A stretch of 64,000 nucleotides of DNA, taken from Mycobacterium sp. 1554424.7. GTDB lineage: Bacteria > Actinomycetota > Actinomycetes > Mycobacteriales > Mycobacteriaceae. This document shows, one piece after another, positions 9,885 through 17,816 of this stretch (position 1 is its first letter; the number at the start of each line of letters is the position of its first letter). The position numbers were made by a program, and so were the translations under genes. The stretch lies in NCBI RefSeq assembly GCF_001665295.1, contig NZ_LZSE01000107.1, positions 1-64,000 on the forward strand, in the 5' to 3' direction. The notes under the pieces were generated by a model. The model saw nothing but the letters and a program-made list of their open reading frames with translations, made no database searches and was not told where the DNA came from.

Positions 9885-10028
9885 ATGACCATTCAACCTG
9901 GTAATTCAAGCCGGCCGCTGCCGCGCGCGCCCAACCTGTCACCGACGGCCGACCCCGACGCACTGCTGTGGTGGGTCGTGGGCCTGCTGATCGTCGTGGT
10001 GATCGTGGCCGCCATTCTGGCCATCTAG
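9885..10028 (+). CDS. 47-residue single-pass membrane protein (Rv2237A-like)
   Basis: ATG 9885 opens 47 codons. A Pro/Ser-rich N-terminus of about 25 residues is followed by one transmembrane helix ([19 protein letters not shown]) at the very C-terminus, which makes it a tail-anchored membrane peptide. It lies between the divergent DUF2236 gene and cobD, matching the place of Rv2237A in M. tuberculosis. No strong ribosome binding site is seen. Function is unknown. Confidence 0.65.
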   Translation: MTIQPGNSSRPLPRAPNLSPTADPDALLWWVVGLLIVVVIVAAILAI

Positions 10029-10048
10029 CCGTGTGAGACGCTGCCCGG

Positions 10049-10972
10049 GTGCGTGTGACTCGGGCCCGAGCCGTCGGCGTGCTGGCCGGGTACCTGGCCG
10101 ACCTCGCGCTGGGCGACCCTGAGCGTGGCCATCCGGTCGCGCTGTTCGGCCGGGCGACCGCGGCGTTGGAGCGCGTCACCTATCGCGACGCCAAGGCGGC
10201 CGGCGCGCTGCACGTGGGCCTGACGGTCGGCGCGGTGACCCTGCTGGGAGCGACCGCGTCCCGGCGGGGAGGAACGTTGGCCACCGTCGCGGCAACGTGG
10301 GTCTGCCTCGGCGGAACGTCTTTGGCGCGCACCGGCCTGGAAATGTCGCGGCTGCTGGAGCGCGGCGACGTCGAGGCCGCCCGGCGGCTGCTGCCGTCGC
10401 TGTGCGGGCGCGATCCGGCCCGCCTCGACGCCGCCGGCCTGACGCGCGCGGCGCTGGAATCGGTCGCGGAGAACACCTCGGACGCCCAGGTGGCGCCGCT
10501 GCTGTGGGCGGCGGCCGCCGGGGCGCCCGCGGTGCTGGCGTACCGCGGCATCAACACGCTGGACTCGATGATCGGCCACCGCTCCCCGCGCTATCTCCGA
10601 TTCGGTTGGGCCGCGGCGCGATTGGACGACGCCGCCAACTACATCCCCGCGCGGGCGACCGCGGCGCTGGTGGTCCTGTGCGCACCGCTGGTCTCGGGGT
10701 CGCCGTCCGGTGCGTTGCGGGCCTGGCGCGCCGACGCGGCCCGGCATCCCAGCCCCAACGCCGGGGTGGTGGAGGCGGCCTTCGCCGGGGCGCTGGGCGT
10801 TCGGCTCGGCGGGCCGACTCAGTATCGCCACGAGCTGCAGATCCGGCCCACGCTCGGGGATGGACGGCCACCCGAGGTGGCCGACCTGCGCCGCGCGGTG
10901 ACACTGTCGCGGGCGGTCCAAGCGGCCGCCGCCGCGGCGATCGTCGGGCTCGGCTCATTAGTGGGCGCTTAG
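10049..10972 (+). CDS. cobD: Adenosylcobinamide-phosphate synthase CobD
   Basis: This is a 307-residue membrane protein of the CobD/CbiB family. It attaches (R)-1-amino-2-propanol or its phosphate to adenosylcobyric acid in cobalamin nucleotide-loop assembly. Family hallmarks are LALGDPERGHPVALFGR near the N-terminus, ALESVAENTSDAQVAPLLW (about 131-149), RGINTLDSMIGHRSPRYLRFG and a C-terminal WRADAARHPSPNAGVVEAAFAGALG block. Several hydrophobic helices are present. Start GTG 10049 is 20 nt after the small membrane gene. It is convergent with the SURF1 gene across a repeat-bearing spacer. Confidence 0.93.
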   Translation: MRVTRARAVGVLAGYLADLALGDPERGHPVALFGRATAALERVTYRDAKAAGALHVGLTVGAVTLLGATASRRGGTLATVAATWVCLGGTSLARTGLEMSRLLERGDVEAARRLLPSLCGRDPARLDAAGLTRAALESVAENTSDAQVAPLLWAAAAGAPAVLAYRGINTLDSMIGHRSPRYLRFGWAAARLDDAANYIPARATAALVVLCAPLVSGSPSGALRAWRADAARHPSPNAGVVEAAFAGALGVRLGGPTQYRHELQIRPTLGDGRPPEVADLRRAVTLSRAVQAAAAAAIVGLGSLVGA

Positions 10973-11098
10973 GGCGTTGAGCGTGAGCCCAGGGAGTTGA
11001 GTGTGTATCCAGGGCTTTGCGTGTGGCCGTGTGGCGGGATTTGGGCGCATTTTCCGCCCTGGGTACACACGCAAAGCCCAGGATTCACACGCAAAGTC
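10971..11098. repeat. 20-bp-period inverted repeat array, locus A
   Basis: Three successive 20-nt units (10971, 10991, 11011) share AGGG-N-TTG-GTGTG features. Two units in the opposite orientation follow at about 11058-11098, each carrying CACACGCAAAG. The two halves can pair into a long stem around 11030-11050. The array fills the spacer between convergent cobD and SURF1, so it may act as a bidirectional terminator. Related units occur near 20821 and 22253. Confidence 0.75.
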
Positions 11099-11099
11099 G

Positions 11100-11909
11100 C
11101 TAGCGGCGGCGGCCGTAGCGGTCGGCCAGCTTTTCCTCGATGGTGACCGGGGCTTTGGCGGCTTGTTGCTTTTCGCGGCGGCGGACCCGCAGCTCGGAGT
11201 AGACGAAGTAGCCCAACCCGATCGGCGCGAGGATGCCGAACGAAATCCACTGGATGCCGTAGGACAGGAAGGGGCCGGCATCGAGGTGCGGCACGCCGAT
11301 CACGCCGAGGCCGCCGGGCTGGTTCTCGACCAATTGCAGATAGGACCCGGCCAGGGGAACTTTGGTCAACGCCGCGACCTGTGCGGTGTTGATCGAGTAC
11401 ACCTGCTGCACACCGTCTCTGACGAAAGGATCCTTGCCCGCCACGGCAGGCTCGGAGTCCCGCAGCCGGGCCGTGATGGTCACCGTCCCGGCCGGCGGGC
11501 GGGGGAACGCGGGGACGTGAGACCCCTCCTCGGGCCGCACGTAGCCCCGGTCGACGAGCACGGTGGTGCCGTCGTCGACGACGAACGGTGCCAGCACCTC
11601 GAACGCCTGATCCCCCTCGACCACCCGCAGGCGGGCCAGCACCTGCACGTCGGGCAGGTAGTGGCCGGTCGCCGTCACCCGGCGCCATTGCGCGCCCGCG
11701 GCCGACGAATCCTGCTGGGGCAAAAAGGTTTTCAGCGGAACCGGCGGGGTGTTGAGCGAGTACTCGATCTGGTGGTTCTCCCGCGACGTCCGGGTGTTCT
11801 TTCCCAGCTGCCAGGGCGCGAGCACCATGAAGCACAGGTAGGTGAAGGCGATCACCACCAGCGCCAGGGCTATCCAGCCCGGCCGCAGCAGAAATGCCAA
11901 ACGACGCAT
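11100..11909 (-). CDS. SURF1-family cytochrome oxidase assembly protein (Rv2235-like)
   Basis: The product is 269 residues. Start ATG 11909 shares its A with the ptpA stop (TGATG), so translation is probably coupled. A transmembrane helix lies at about residues 8-29 and a second at about 220-242 (FGILAPIGLGYFVYSELRV), with a large extracytoplasmic domain between them. SURF1 motifs are APWQLGKN near the first helix, VLVDRGYVRP (about 110) and LSYGIQWISFG before the second helix. The family helps insert heme a into cytochrome c oxidase subunit I. It is the third gene of the ptkA-ptpA-SURF1 operon. Confidence 0.9.
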   Translation of the reverse strand: MRRLAFLLRPGWIALALVVIAFTYLCFMVLAPWQLGKNTRTSRENHQIEYSLNTPPVPLKTFLPQQDSSAAGAQWRRVTATGHYLPDVQVLARLRVVEGDQAFEVLAPFVVDDGTTVLVDRGYVRPEEGSHVPAFPRPPAGTVTITARLRDSEPAVAGKDPFVRDGVQQVYSINTAQVAALTKVPLAGSYLQLVENQPGGLGVIGVPHLDAGPFLSYGIQWISFGILAPIGLGYFVYSELRVRRREKQQAAKAPVTIEEKLADRYGRRR

Positions 11910-12400
11910 CAACCGTGCCCATTCTCCGCGAGCCGTTCGTCGACCCAGGCGTGCAGGCCGGGCAGGGCGGCCTCGATGACGGTGAAGACGTCCTCGAAGT
12001 CGTCGTGGTCGCCGTAGTAGGGGTCCTCGACGTCGAGGGCGTGCCTGCCCGAGCGCGGGTCGAACGACCGCAGCATCCGGATCCGGTCCTCCTCGACACC
12101 CAGCTGACGCAGCATCCGAACGTGGTTGCGGCCCAGGGCAACCACCAGGTCCGCGGCGAGGTGATCGTCGTTCAGCTGCGCGGCGCAGTGGGCGGTGGGA
12201 TAGCCGTGCGCATGCAGCACGCGGGTGGCCCTGTCGTCGGCGCAACTGCCCACGTGCCAATTGCCGGTGCCGGCGCTGGTCACCCGGACGGCATCGCCCA
12301 GCCCGCGGCGCTGCAATTGGTCGGCGAACATCTTCTCGGCCATCGGGGAGCGGCAGATGTTGCCGGTGCAGACGAACGTGACGTGCAGGGGTTCAGACAC
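11909..12400 (-). CDS. ptpA: Low-molecular-weight protein tyrosine phosphatase PtpA
   Basis: The 163 residues equal the M. tuberculosis PtpA length. The P-loop C-x5-R-S is Cys11-TGNIC-Arg17-Ser18, and the general acid lies in Asp126-Pro-Tyr128-Tyr129, the tyrosine pair phosphorylated by PtkA in M. tuberculosis. PtpA hydrolyses phosphotyrosine; in pathogenic species it is secreted into macrophages and blocks phagosome acidification (established knowledge). It overlaps ptkA upstream by 8 nt and shares a base with the SURF1 start downstream. It is one of the most secure calls here. Confidence 0.95.
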   Translation of the reverse strand: MSEPLHVTFVCTGNICRSPMAEKMFADQLQRRGLGDAVRVTSAGTGNWHVGSCADDRATRVLHAHGYPTAHCAAQLNDDHLAADLVVALGRNHVRMLRQLGVEEDRIRMLRSFDPRSGRHALDVEDPYYGDHDDFEDVFTVIEAALPGLHAWVDERLAENGHG

Positions 12401-13115
12401 CGAGCGCCCTCCGCAACTCCTCGACGGTCGCGGCGTGGGTCACGCCGGTGAGGCTGAACCCGTCGCCGAAGTCGTCGCGGCCATAGCCCCAGCCGACCAC
12501 CACCGTGTCGATGCCGTGCGCGGCCGCACCGTGCACGTCGTGACTGCGGTCGCCGACCATCAGCACGCGCTCGGGCAGCGGCTGAAGTTGTTCGAGCGCG
12601 TGGGCCAGCACCTCCTCCTTGCTCTTGCGCGAGCCGTCGGGAGCCGCGCCGGCGATCACCTCGAAGTACCCGTCCAGCCCGAAATGGGCGAGGATGCGCC
12701 GCGCCGTCGGCTCGAGCTTGGAGGTGGCCACGGCCAGCCGGACACCGGCGGCACGCAGGTCGGCCAGCAGCGGCTCGATGCCGTCGAACAGCGTGTTCAT
12801 CGCCCAGCCACGCGCGCCGTATTCGGCCCGGAAGGCCGCGATCCCGTCCTCGGCCGCGTCGCCGAACATCGCGCGGAAGGTGTCGTCCATGGGCGGGCCG
12901 ACGATCTGGGCGGCCAGGTCCCCCTCGGGCACCGCCGCTCCGATGTGCGTGAGCGCGTGCAGGAAGCTGGCCACGATCCCATCCGCCGAGTCGGTCAGCG
13001 TGCCGTCGAGATCGAAGATCACGAGCTCCGGTGCGCCCGTCGAGACGCCCGGCGACGATGCGCGACGCATTGCGTCGTGAGGAGGAGGCGGGCAATCGGA
13101 TGCAGTCCCTGTCAC
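12393..13115 (-). CDS. ptkA: HAD-superfamily tyrosine kinase PtkA
   Basis: The product is 240 residues from GTG 13115, with a GGTGAG site just upstream; an ATG at 13070 is an alternative. HAD motifs are present: FDLDGTLTDS (motif I, about 34-43), VATSK (motif II) and VLMVGDRSHDV (motif III/IV). In M. tuberculosis the homologue Rv2232 is reported to autophosphorylate on tyrosine and phosphorylate PtpA; by fold it belongs to the PGP/Gph-like phosphatases. This copy is shorter at the N-terminus than the 291-residue M. tuberculosis protein, so most of the disordered extension is missing. It is the first gene of the operon, divergent from cobC. Confidence 0.85.
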   Translation of the reverse strand: MTGTASDCPPPPHDAMRRASSPGVSTGAPELVIFDLDGTLTDSADGIVASFLHALTHIGAAVPEGDLAAQIVGPPMDDTFRAMFGDAAEDGIAAFRAEYGARGWAMNTLFDGIEPLLADLRAAGVRLAVATSKLEPTARRILAHFGLDGYFEVIAGAAPDGSRKSKEEVLAHALEQLQPLPERVLMVGDRSHDVHGAAAHGIDTVVVGWGYGRDDFGDGFSLTGVTHAATVEELRRALGV

Positions 13116-13159
13116 CTCACCATTGTCCTAGATGCCCGCACGCGCTCGCGGCGGCCCAC

Positions 13160-13165
13160 TAGTGT
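13160..13165 (+). promoter_or_regulatory. Leaderless -10 candidate for cobC
   Basis: TAGTGT fits the mycobacterial TANNNT -10 pattern and lies 7 nt before ATG 13173. That would place the transcription start on or next to the start codon. No ribosome binding site is seen in the spacer, consistent with a leaderless mRNA. Confidence 0.5.
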
Positions 13166-13172
13166 TTCTCGG

Positions 13173-14204
13173 ATGGCGACTCTGAACCCGAGCCCGCCAG
13201 CGGCGGCGCGCTATCACGGCGATCAGGCCGTGGCGCCCGGGATGCTCGATTTCGCCGTCAACGTCCGGCACGCGCAGCCGCCGGAGTGGCTGATGCGCCG
13301 CCTGGCCGCGCGGCTGCCCGACCTGGCGCGCTACCCGGGCCCGGCGGACGTGCACCGGGCGCAGGACGCGGCCGCCGGGCGGCACGGCCGCACCCGCGGC
13401 GAGGTGCTGCCGCTGGCCGGCGCGGCCGAGGGCTTCGCGTTGCTGCCCAACCTGCGCCCGGCGCGGGCGGCGATCGTGGCGCCGTCGTTCACCGAGCCGG
13501 CGGTAGCGCTGGGCGCGGCCGGGGTGCCGGTGCGGCACGTCGTCCTGGAGCCCCCGTTCCGCCTGGACGGCGCGCGGGTGCCCGACGACGCCGACCTCGT
13601 CGTCGTGGGCAACCCGACGAACCCCACCTCGGTGCTGCACACCCGCGAGCAACTCCTCGCCCTGCGCCGGCCCGGCCGGATCCTGGTGGTCGACGAGGCG
13701 TTCGCTGACGCGGTGCCCGGGGAACCGGAGTCGCTGGCCGGCGCCCCGCTGCCCGACGTGCTGGTGCTGCGCAGCCTGACCAAGACGTGGGCGCTGGCCG
13801 GGTTGCGGGTGGGCTACGCCCTGGGCGCGCCCGAGCTGTTGGCGCGGCTGACCGCGCGGCGCGCGCACTGGCCGGTGGGGACCTTGCAGCTGACGGCCAT
13901 CGCGGAGTGCTGCGACCCGCGGGCGGTCGCCGAGGCGGCGGCCGGCGCGCTGCGGTGGGCGGAGCTGCGCGCCGAGATGGTGGCCGGCCTGGCGTCGGTG
14001 GGCGCCGACGTGGTGGATGGCCGGGGCCCGTTCGTGCTGTTCCGCCTGCCCGACGCCGCGCGGATACGAAAGGACTTGGAGGGCAAGGGGATTGCGGTTC
14101 GGCGGTGCGACACCTTCGTCGGCCTGGACGACGGGTACCTGCGGGCGGCGGTGCGCCGGGACTGGCCACTGCTGATCCAGGCCATCGCGGAGGTGCGGCG
14201 GTGA
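13173..14204 (+). CDS. cobC: Threonine-phosphate decarboxylase-like aminotransferase CobC
   Basis: This is a 343-residue fold-type I PLP protein. The likely Schiff-base lysine is Lys204 in [19 protein letters not shown]; the PLP-binding aspartate region is [10 protein letters not shown] (Asp174); [11 protein letters not shown] (about 143-153) carries the asparagine near the cofactor. The family makes (R)-1-amino-2-propanol phosphate from threonine phosphate for the cobalamin side chain, which fits cobD nearby. M. tuberculosis Rv2231c is the positional equivalent. Its exact reaction in mycobacteria is less certain than the fold. The next gene overlaps by GTGA. Confidence 0.88.
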   Translation: MATLNPSPPAAARYHGDQAVAPGMLDFAVNVRHAQPPEWLMRRLAARLPDLARYPGPADVHRAQDAAAGRHGRTRGEVLPLAGAAEGFALLPNLRPARAAIVAPSFTEPAVALGAAGVPVRHVVLEPPFRLDGARVPDDADLVVVGNPTNPTSVLHTREQLLALRRPGRILVVDEAFADAVPGEPESLAGAPLPDVLVLRSLTKTWALAGLRVGYALGAPELLARLTARRAHWPVGTLQLTAIAECCDPRAVAEAAAGALRWAELRAEMVAGLASVGADVVDGRGPFVLFRLPDAARIRKDLEGKGIAVRRCDTFVGLDDGYLRAAVRRDWPLLIQAIAEVRR

Positions 14205-15346
14205 GCGCGCGGCTGGCCGACGTGATCGAGGTGCTCGACGAGGCGTACCCGCCGAGCTTGGCCCAGGCGTGGGATTCGGTCGGCCTGGTGTGCGGCGACC
14301 CCGACGACGCGGTGCACTCGGTGACCGTCGCCGTCGACGCGACCCCGGCCGTCGTCGACGAGGTTCCCGATGGCGGGCTGCTGTTGGCCCATCACCCGTT
14401 GCTGTTGCGCGGGGTCGACACCGTGGCGGCCAGCACGCCGAAGGGCGCGCTGGTGCACCGCCTGATCCGCACCGGGCGCTCGCTGTTCACCGCGCACACC
14501 AACGCCGACTCCGCCTCACCGGGGGTGTCCGACGCGCTCGCCGACGCCCTGGGGCTCACCGTCGAAGCCGTGCTCGAACCGCTCGCGGCGACGAGCGACC
14601 TGGACAAGTGGGTCGTCTACGTGCCGCGCGAGAACGCCGACGCGGTGCGCGAGGCCGTGTTCCAGGCCGGCGCCGGCCACATCGGCGACTACTCGCACTG
14701 CAGCTGGAGCGTGAGCGGCATCGGGCAGTTCCTGCCGCACGAGGGGGCCTCGCCGGCGATCGGCAGCGTCGGCAGCGTCGAGCGGGTGCCCGAGGACCGG
14801 TTCGAGGTCGTCGCACCGGCGCGCGCCCGCGCCGCGGTGCTGGCGGCGATGCGCGCCGCCCACCCCTACGAGGAGCCCGCGTTCGACATCTTCGCGCTGG
14901 TGCCCCCGCCCGGTGACGCCGGGGTGGGCCGCATCGGCAGCCTGGCGCAACCGGAACCCCTGCGCGACTTCGTCTCCCGCGTCGGCGCCGCCTTGCCGCC
15001 GACCTCTTGGGGGGTGCGCGCGTCCGGTGACCCCGCCGCGCCCGTGTCGCGCGTCGCCGTCTGCGGCGGCGCCGGGGATTCGCTGCTGGCCACCGCGGCG
15101 CGCGCCGACGTGGACGCCTATGTCACCGCCGATCTGCGGCACCATCCGGCCGACGAGCATCGCCGGGCCTCGAACGTGGCCCTGGTCGACGTGGCGCACT
15201 GGGCAAGCGAATTCCCCTGGTGCGAGCAGGCCGCCGGCATACTGCGGTCCCGGTTCGGGGAGGCGCTGCCCGTTCGGGTGTGCAGCATCCGCACCGACCC
15301 ATGGGACCTTGGCACTAATAGCGGGGAGAACAGTCATGAAAGCTGA
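14201..15346 (+). CDS. NIF3/DUF34 family protein (Rv2230c-like)
   Basis: The product is 381 residues from GTG 14201, overlapping the cobC stop. Family landmarks are [24 protein letters not shown] (paired histidines of a two-metal site), LFTAHTNAD and a C-terminal [13 protein letters not shown] that contributes His and Glu. The central PII-like insert of the long form (about 130-240) is present. Often annotated as GTP cyclohydrolase I type 2 homologue, its function is not firmly established; a metal-chaperone or damaged-metabolite role has been proposed. It ends 11 nt inside the next gene. Confidence 0.9.
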   Translation: MSARLADVIEVLDEAYPPSLAQAWDSVGLVCGDPDDAVHSVTVAVDATPAVVDEVPDGGLLLAHHPLLLRGVDTVAASTPKGALVHRLIRTGRSLFTAHTNADSASPGVSDALADALGLTVEAVLEPLAATSDLDKWVVYVPRENADAVREAVFQAGAGHIGDYSHCSWSVSGIGQFLPHEGASPAIGSVGSVERVPEDRFEVVAPARARAAVLAAMRAAHPYEEPAFDIFALVPPPGDAGVGRIGSLAQPEPLRDFVSRVGAALPPTSWGVRASGDPAAPVSRVAVCGGAGDSLLATAARADVDAYVTADLRHHPADEHRRASNVALVDVAHWASEFPWCEQAAGILRSRFGEALPVRVCSIRTDPWDLGTNSGENSHES

Positions 15347-16073
15347 GGTCGCGCAGCAACTTTCACTACTCGAGTTGTCGAAGCTGGATGCGGAGCTGTC
15401 CCGCATCGCGCACCAGGCCTCCCATCTGCCCCAGCAGGAGGCCGTCGAGCGGATCCGGGCCGACCACACCGCCGCCGCCGACCGGCTGGGCGCGCTGCGG
15501 ATTGCACTGGAGGACTTGGACGCCCAGGTGTCGCGGTTCGAGTCGGAGATCGAGGCGGTGCGGCAACGCGAAGACCGGGACCGCTCGATGCTCAAATCCG
15601 GTGCGACGGACGCCAAACAACTGTCGGATCTGCAGCACGAGCTCGAGACCCTGCTTCGGCGTCAAACCAGCCTCGAGGACTCGCTGCTGGAGGTGATGGA
15701 GCAACGCGAGGAGTTGCAGGCCCAGCTGGATGGCGAGCAGCGCGCCGTCGAGGCGCTGCAGTCCGAACTGGCCGGCGCGCAGGAGGCCCTCGACGCCGCG
15801 GTCGCCGAGATCGACGAGGCCCGCCAGGCTCGGTCGTCGCGTCGCGAAACGCTGTCCGCGGGGCTGGATCCCGACCTGTCCGCCCTGTACGAGCGGCAGC
15901 GCGCCAGGGGAGGGGCCGGGGCGGGACCGCTGCTGGGGCATCGGTGCGGTGCCTGCCGGATCGAGATCGGCCGCACCGAACTGTCCCAAATCTCGGCCGC
16001 GCCCGAGGACGAGCTGGTGCGTTGCCCGGAGTGCGGCGCGATCCTGTTGCGGGTCAAGGGGTTCGACCAGTGA
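15336..16073 (+). CDS. Coiled-coil zinc-ribbon protein (DUF164 / Rv2229c-like)
   Basis: The product is 245 residues. Start ATG 15336 has GGGGAG about 8 nt upstream and overlaps the preceding gene by 11 nt. Residues about 10-180 form long antiparallel coiled coil rich in Glu, Gln, Arg and Leu. The C-terminus has a four-cysteine zinc ribbon, CGAC (about 203-206) and CPEC (about 231-234). This family is widespread in actinobacteria next to the RNase HI/phosphatase gene; a nucleic-acid-related role has been suggested but not proven. Confidence 0.88.
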   Translation: MKAEVAQQLSLLELSKLDAELSRIAHQASHLPQQEAVERIRADHTAAADRLGALRIALEDLDAQVSRFESEIEAVRQREDRDRSMLKSGATDAKQLSDLQHELETLLRRQTSLEDSLLEVMEQREELQAQLDGEQRAVEALQSELAGAQEALDAAVAEIDEARQARSSRRETLSAGLDPDLSALYERQRARGGAGAGPLLGHRCGACRIEIGRTELSQISAAPEDELVRCPECGAILLRVKGFDQ

Positions 16074-17161
16074 AAGTCGTTGTCGAAGCCGACGGTGGTT
16101 CGCGCGGTAATCCCGGACCGGCCGGGTACGGGGCGGTGGTACGCAGCGCGGACCGCTCGACGGTGCTGGCCGAGACCAAGCAGGCCATCGGCGTGGCGAC
16201 CAACAATGTCGCCGAATATCGCGGGCTGATCGCCGGTTTGGACGACGCCCTGCAGATGGGCGCCACCGAGGTCGAGGCCTTCTTGGACTCCAAGCTGGTG
16301 GTCGAGCAGATGTCCGGGCGGTGGAAGGTCAAGCATCCCGACCTGATCGAGCTGCACGCGCAGGCGCGAAAGCTGGCCTCGCGGTTCGACCGGGTCTCCT
16401 ACGCCTGGGTGCCGCGGGCCCGCAATTCGCACGCCGATCGATTGGCCAACGAGGCGATGGACGCCGCCGCGGGTATCGACGAGTCGGCGGAGCCCGCGAA
16501 AAGCGTTGCGGCCGAGGCCAGGACGTCGCCCGGCTGGACCGGGGCGCGGGGCACGCCGACCCGGCTGCTGTTGCTGCGGCACGGGCAGACGGAGCTGTCG
16601 GCGGAGCGGCGCTACTCGGGGCGCGGCAATCCGGCGCTGACGGACGTGGGTCGCCTGCAGGCAAGTGCGGCGGCGCGATACGTGGCGGAGCGCGGCGGGA
16701 TCGCCGCGGTGATCTCCTCGCCGCTGCAGCGGGCCTACGACACGGCGGCGGCGGCCGCCAAGGCGCTCGGGCTGGACGTCACGGTCGACGACGACCTGAT
16801 CGAGACCGATTTCGGGGCGTGGGAGGGGCTGACGTTCGCCGAAGCGGCCGAGCGCGATCCGGAACTGCACCGGCGCTGGTTGCGCGACACCAGCACGACA
16901 CCGCCGGGCGGGGAGAGCTTCGACGCCGTGCTCGACCGGGTGCTTCGGGTTCGCCAGCGGATCATCGAAGCGCACCAGGGCGCGACGGTGCTGGTGGTGT
17001 CCCACGTGACGCCCATCAAGATGCTGCTGCGGCTGGCGCTGGACGCCGGGCCTGGCATCCTGTACCGGCTACACCTTGACCTGGCGTCGCTGAGCATCGC
17101 AGAGTTCTATTCGGATGGGGCGTCGTCGGTGCGGCTGGTGAACCAGACGGGTTACCTCTAA
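16070..17161 (+). CDS. Bifunctional RNase HI / histidine phosphatase (Rv2228c-like)
   Basis: The product is 363 residues from GTG 16070, overlapping the upstream stop by 4 nt. The N-terminal RNase HI domain (1-135) has the acidic site Asp8 (EADGGSRGNPGP), Glu49 (NNVAEYRG), Asp73 (FLDSK) and His121/Asp123. A linker of about 30 residues leads to a histidine phosphatase domain with RHG at 170-172, SSPLQRAYDTA, and VVSHVTPIKM carrying the second histidine. RNase HI cuts RNA in RNA-DNA hybrids. The phosphatase half resembles alpha-ribazole phosphatase of cobalamin synthesis. The fusion is known in mycobacteria. Confidence 0.93.
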   Translation: MKVVVEADGGSRGNPGPAGYGAVVRSADRSTVLAETKQAIGVATNNVAEYRGLIAGLDDALQMGATEVEAFLDSKLVVEQMSGRWKVKHPDLIELHAQARKLASRFDRVSYAWVPRARNSHADRLANEAMDAAAGIDESAEPAKSVAAEARTSPGWTGARGTPTRLLLLRHGQTELSAERRYSGRGNPALTDVGRLQASAAARYVAERGGIAAVISSPLQRAYDTAAAAAKALGLDVTVDDDLIETDFGAWEGLTFAEAAERDPELHRRWLRDTSTTPPGGESFDAVLDRVLRVRQRIIEAHQGATVLVVSHVTPIKMLLRLALDAGPGILYRLHLDLASLSIAEFYSDGASSVRLVNQTGYL

Positions 17162-17180
17162 ACGGGGAAGAGGGGAATCG

Positions 17181-17765
17181 ATGCAGCCGGCTCAACCAAC
17201 CGAGGAATCCGTTCCGGCGGACGTGCGCGCCCGGGTGATGGTGGCGGCGCTCGACGAGCTGACCCGCTGGGGTGTGGAGCGGTTCAGCATCGAGGCTCTG
17301 GCGGAGCGCCACCGGCTCGATCCCGCGATGATCTACCGCTACTGGGGCAACCGGCAGCGACTTATCGTCGCCGCGGCCCTGGCCGATGCGGAGGCCTACA
17401 GCTCAATAGCCGACACCGGCTCGCTGCGCGGGGATCTGCAGGCGTTGGCCCGAAAGCTGGCCGACCGCATCAACAGCGAGGCGGGCCGCGCGTTCATGCG
17501 GGCGCTGGTGATGGAGCGTCGTGGACCGCACGACGAAGAGACGCGAATGAAGGTGTGGGAGGCCCGTTTTGCCGTGGTCCGGGAGGTCATCGACCGGGCC
17601 AGGAAGCGGGGCGATTTGCGTGACGACGTCAACACCCTGGCCGCCGTGCAGATCGTCCTGGCGCCGCTAAACGTTCGCGCCCTCTACTCCGACGCGCTCA
17701 TCGACGATCGCTACTGCGACGCGGTCGCCGACATGGCGTGGCACGCGCTGGTCAAGCGGGCGTGA
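17181..17765 (+). CDS. TetR-family transcriptional regulator
   Basis: The product is 194 residues. Start ATG 17181 has GAGGGGA upstream. The N-terminal helix-turn-helix spans about residues 18-62 (VMVAALDELTRWGVERFSIE to MIYRYWGNRQRLI). The C-terminal ligand domain has the REVIDRARKRGDLRDDVN segment typical of the TetR_C_11 subgroup. The target is not evident: upstream is the RNase HI gene, 19 nt away, and downstream is the convergent amidohydrolase operon. Confidence 0.88.
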   Translation: MQPAQPTEESVPADVRARVMVAALDELTRWGVERFSIEALAERHRLDPAMIYRYWGNRQRLIVAAALADAEAYSSIADTGSLRGDLQALARKLADRINSEAGRAFMRALVMERRGPHDEETRMKVWEARFAVVREVIDRARKRGDLRDDVNTLAAVQIVLAPLNVRALYSDALIDDRYCDAVADMAWHALVKRA

Positions 17766-17816
17766 ACTCGACCGGCAGGAGCAGCCCGCCCCGCGGGGGG
17801 TCGAATTCGTGTGTGG

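Noticed and set aside
12225-13172. Upstream extension of the cobC frame
   Set aside because: It is antisense to ptpA and ptkA; the CobC family begins at ATG 13173.
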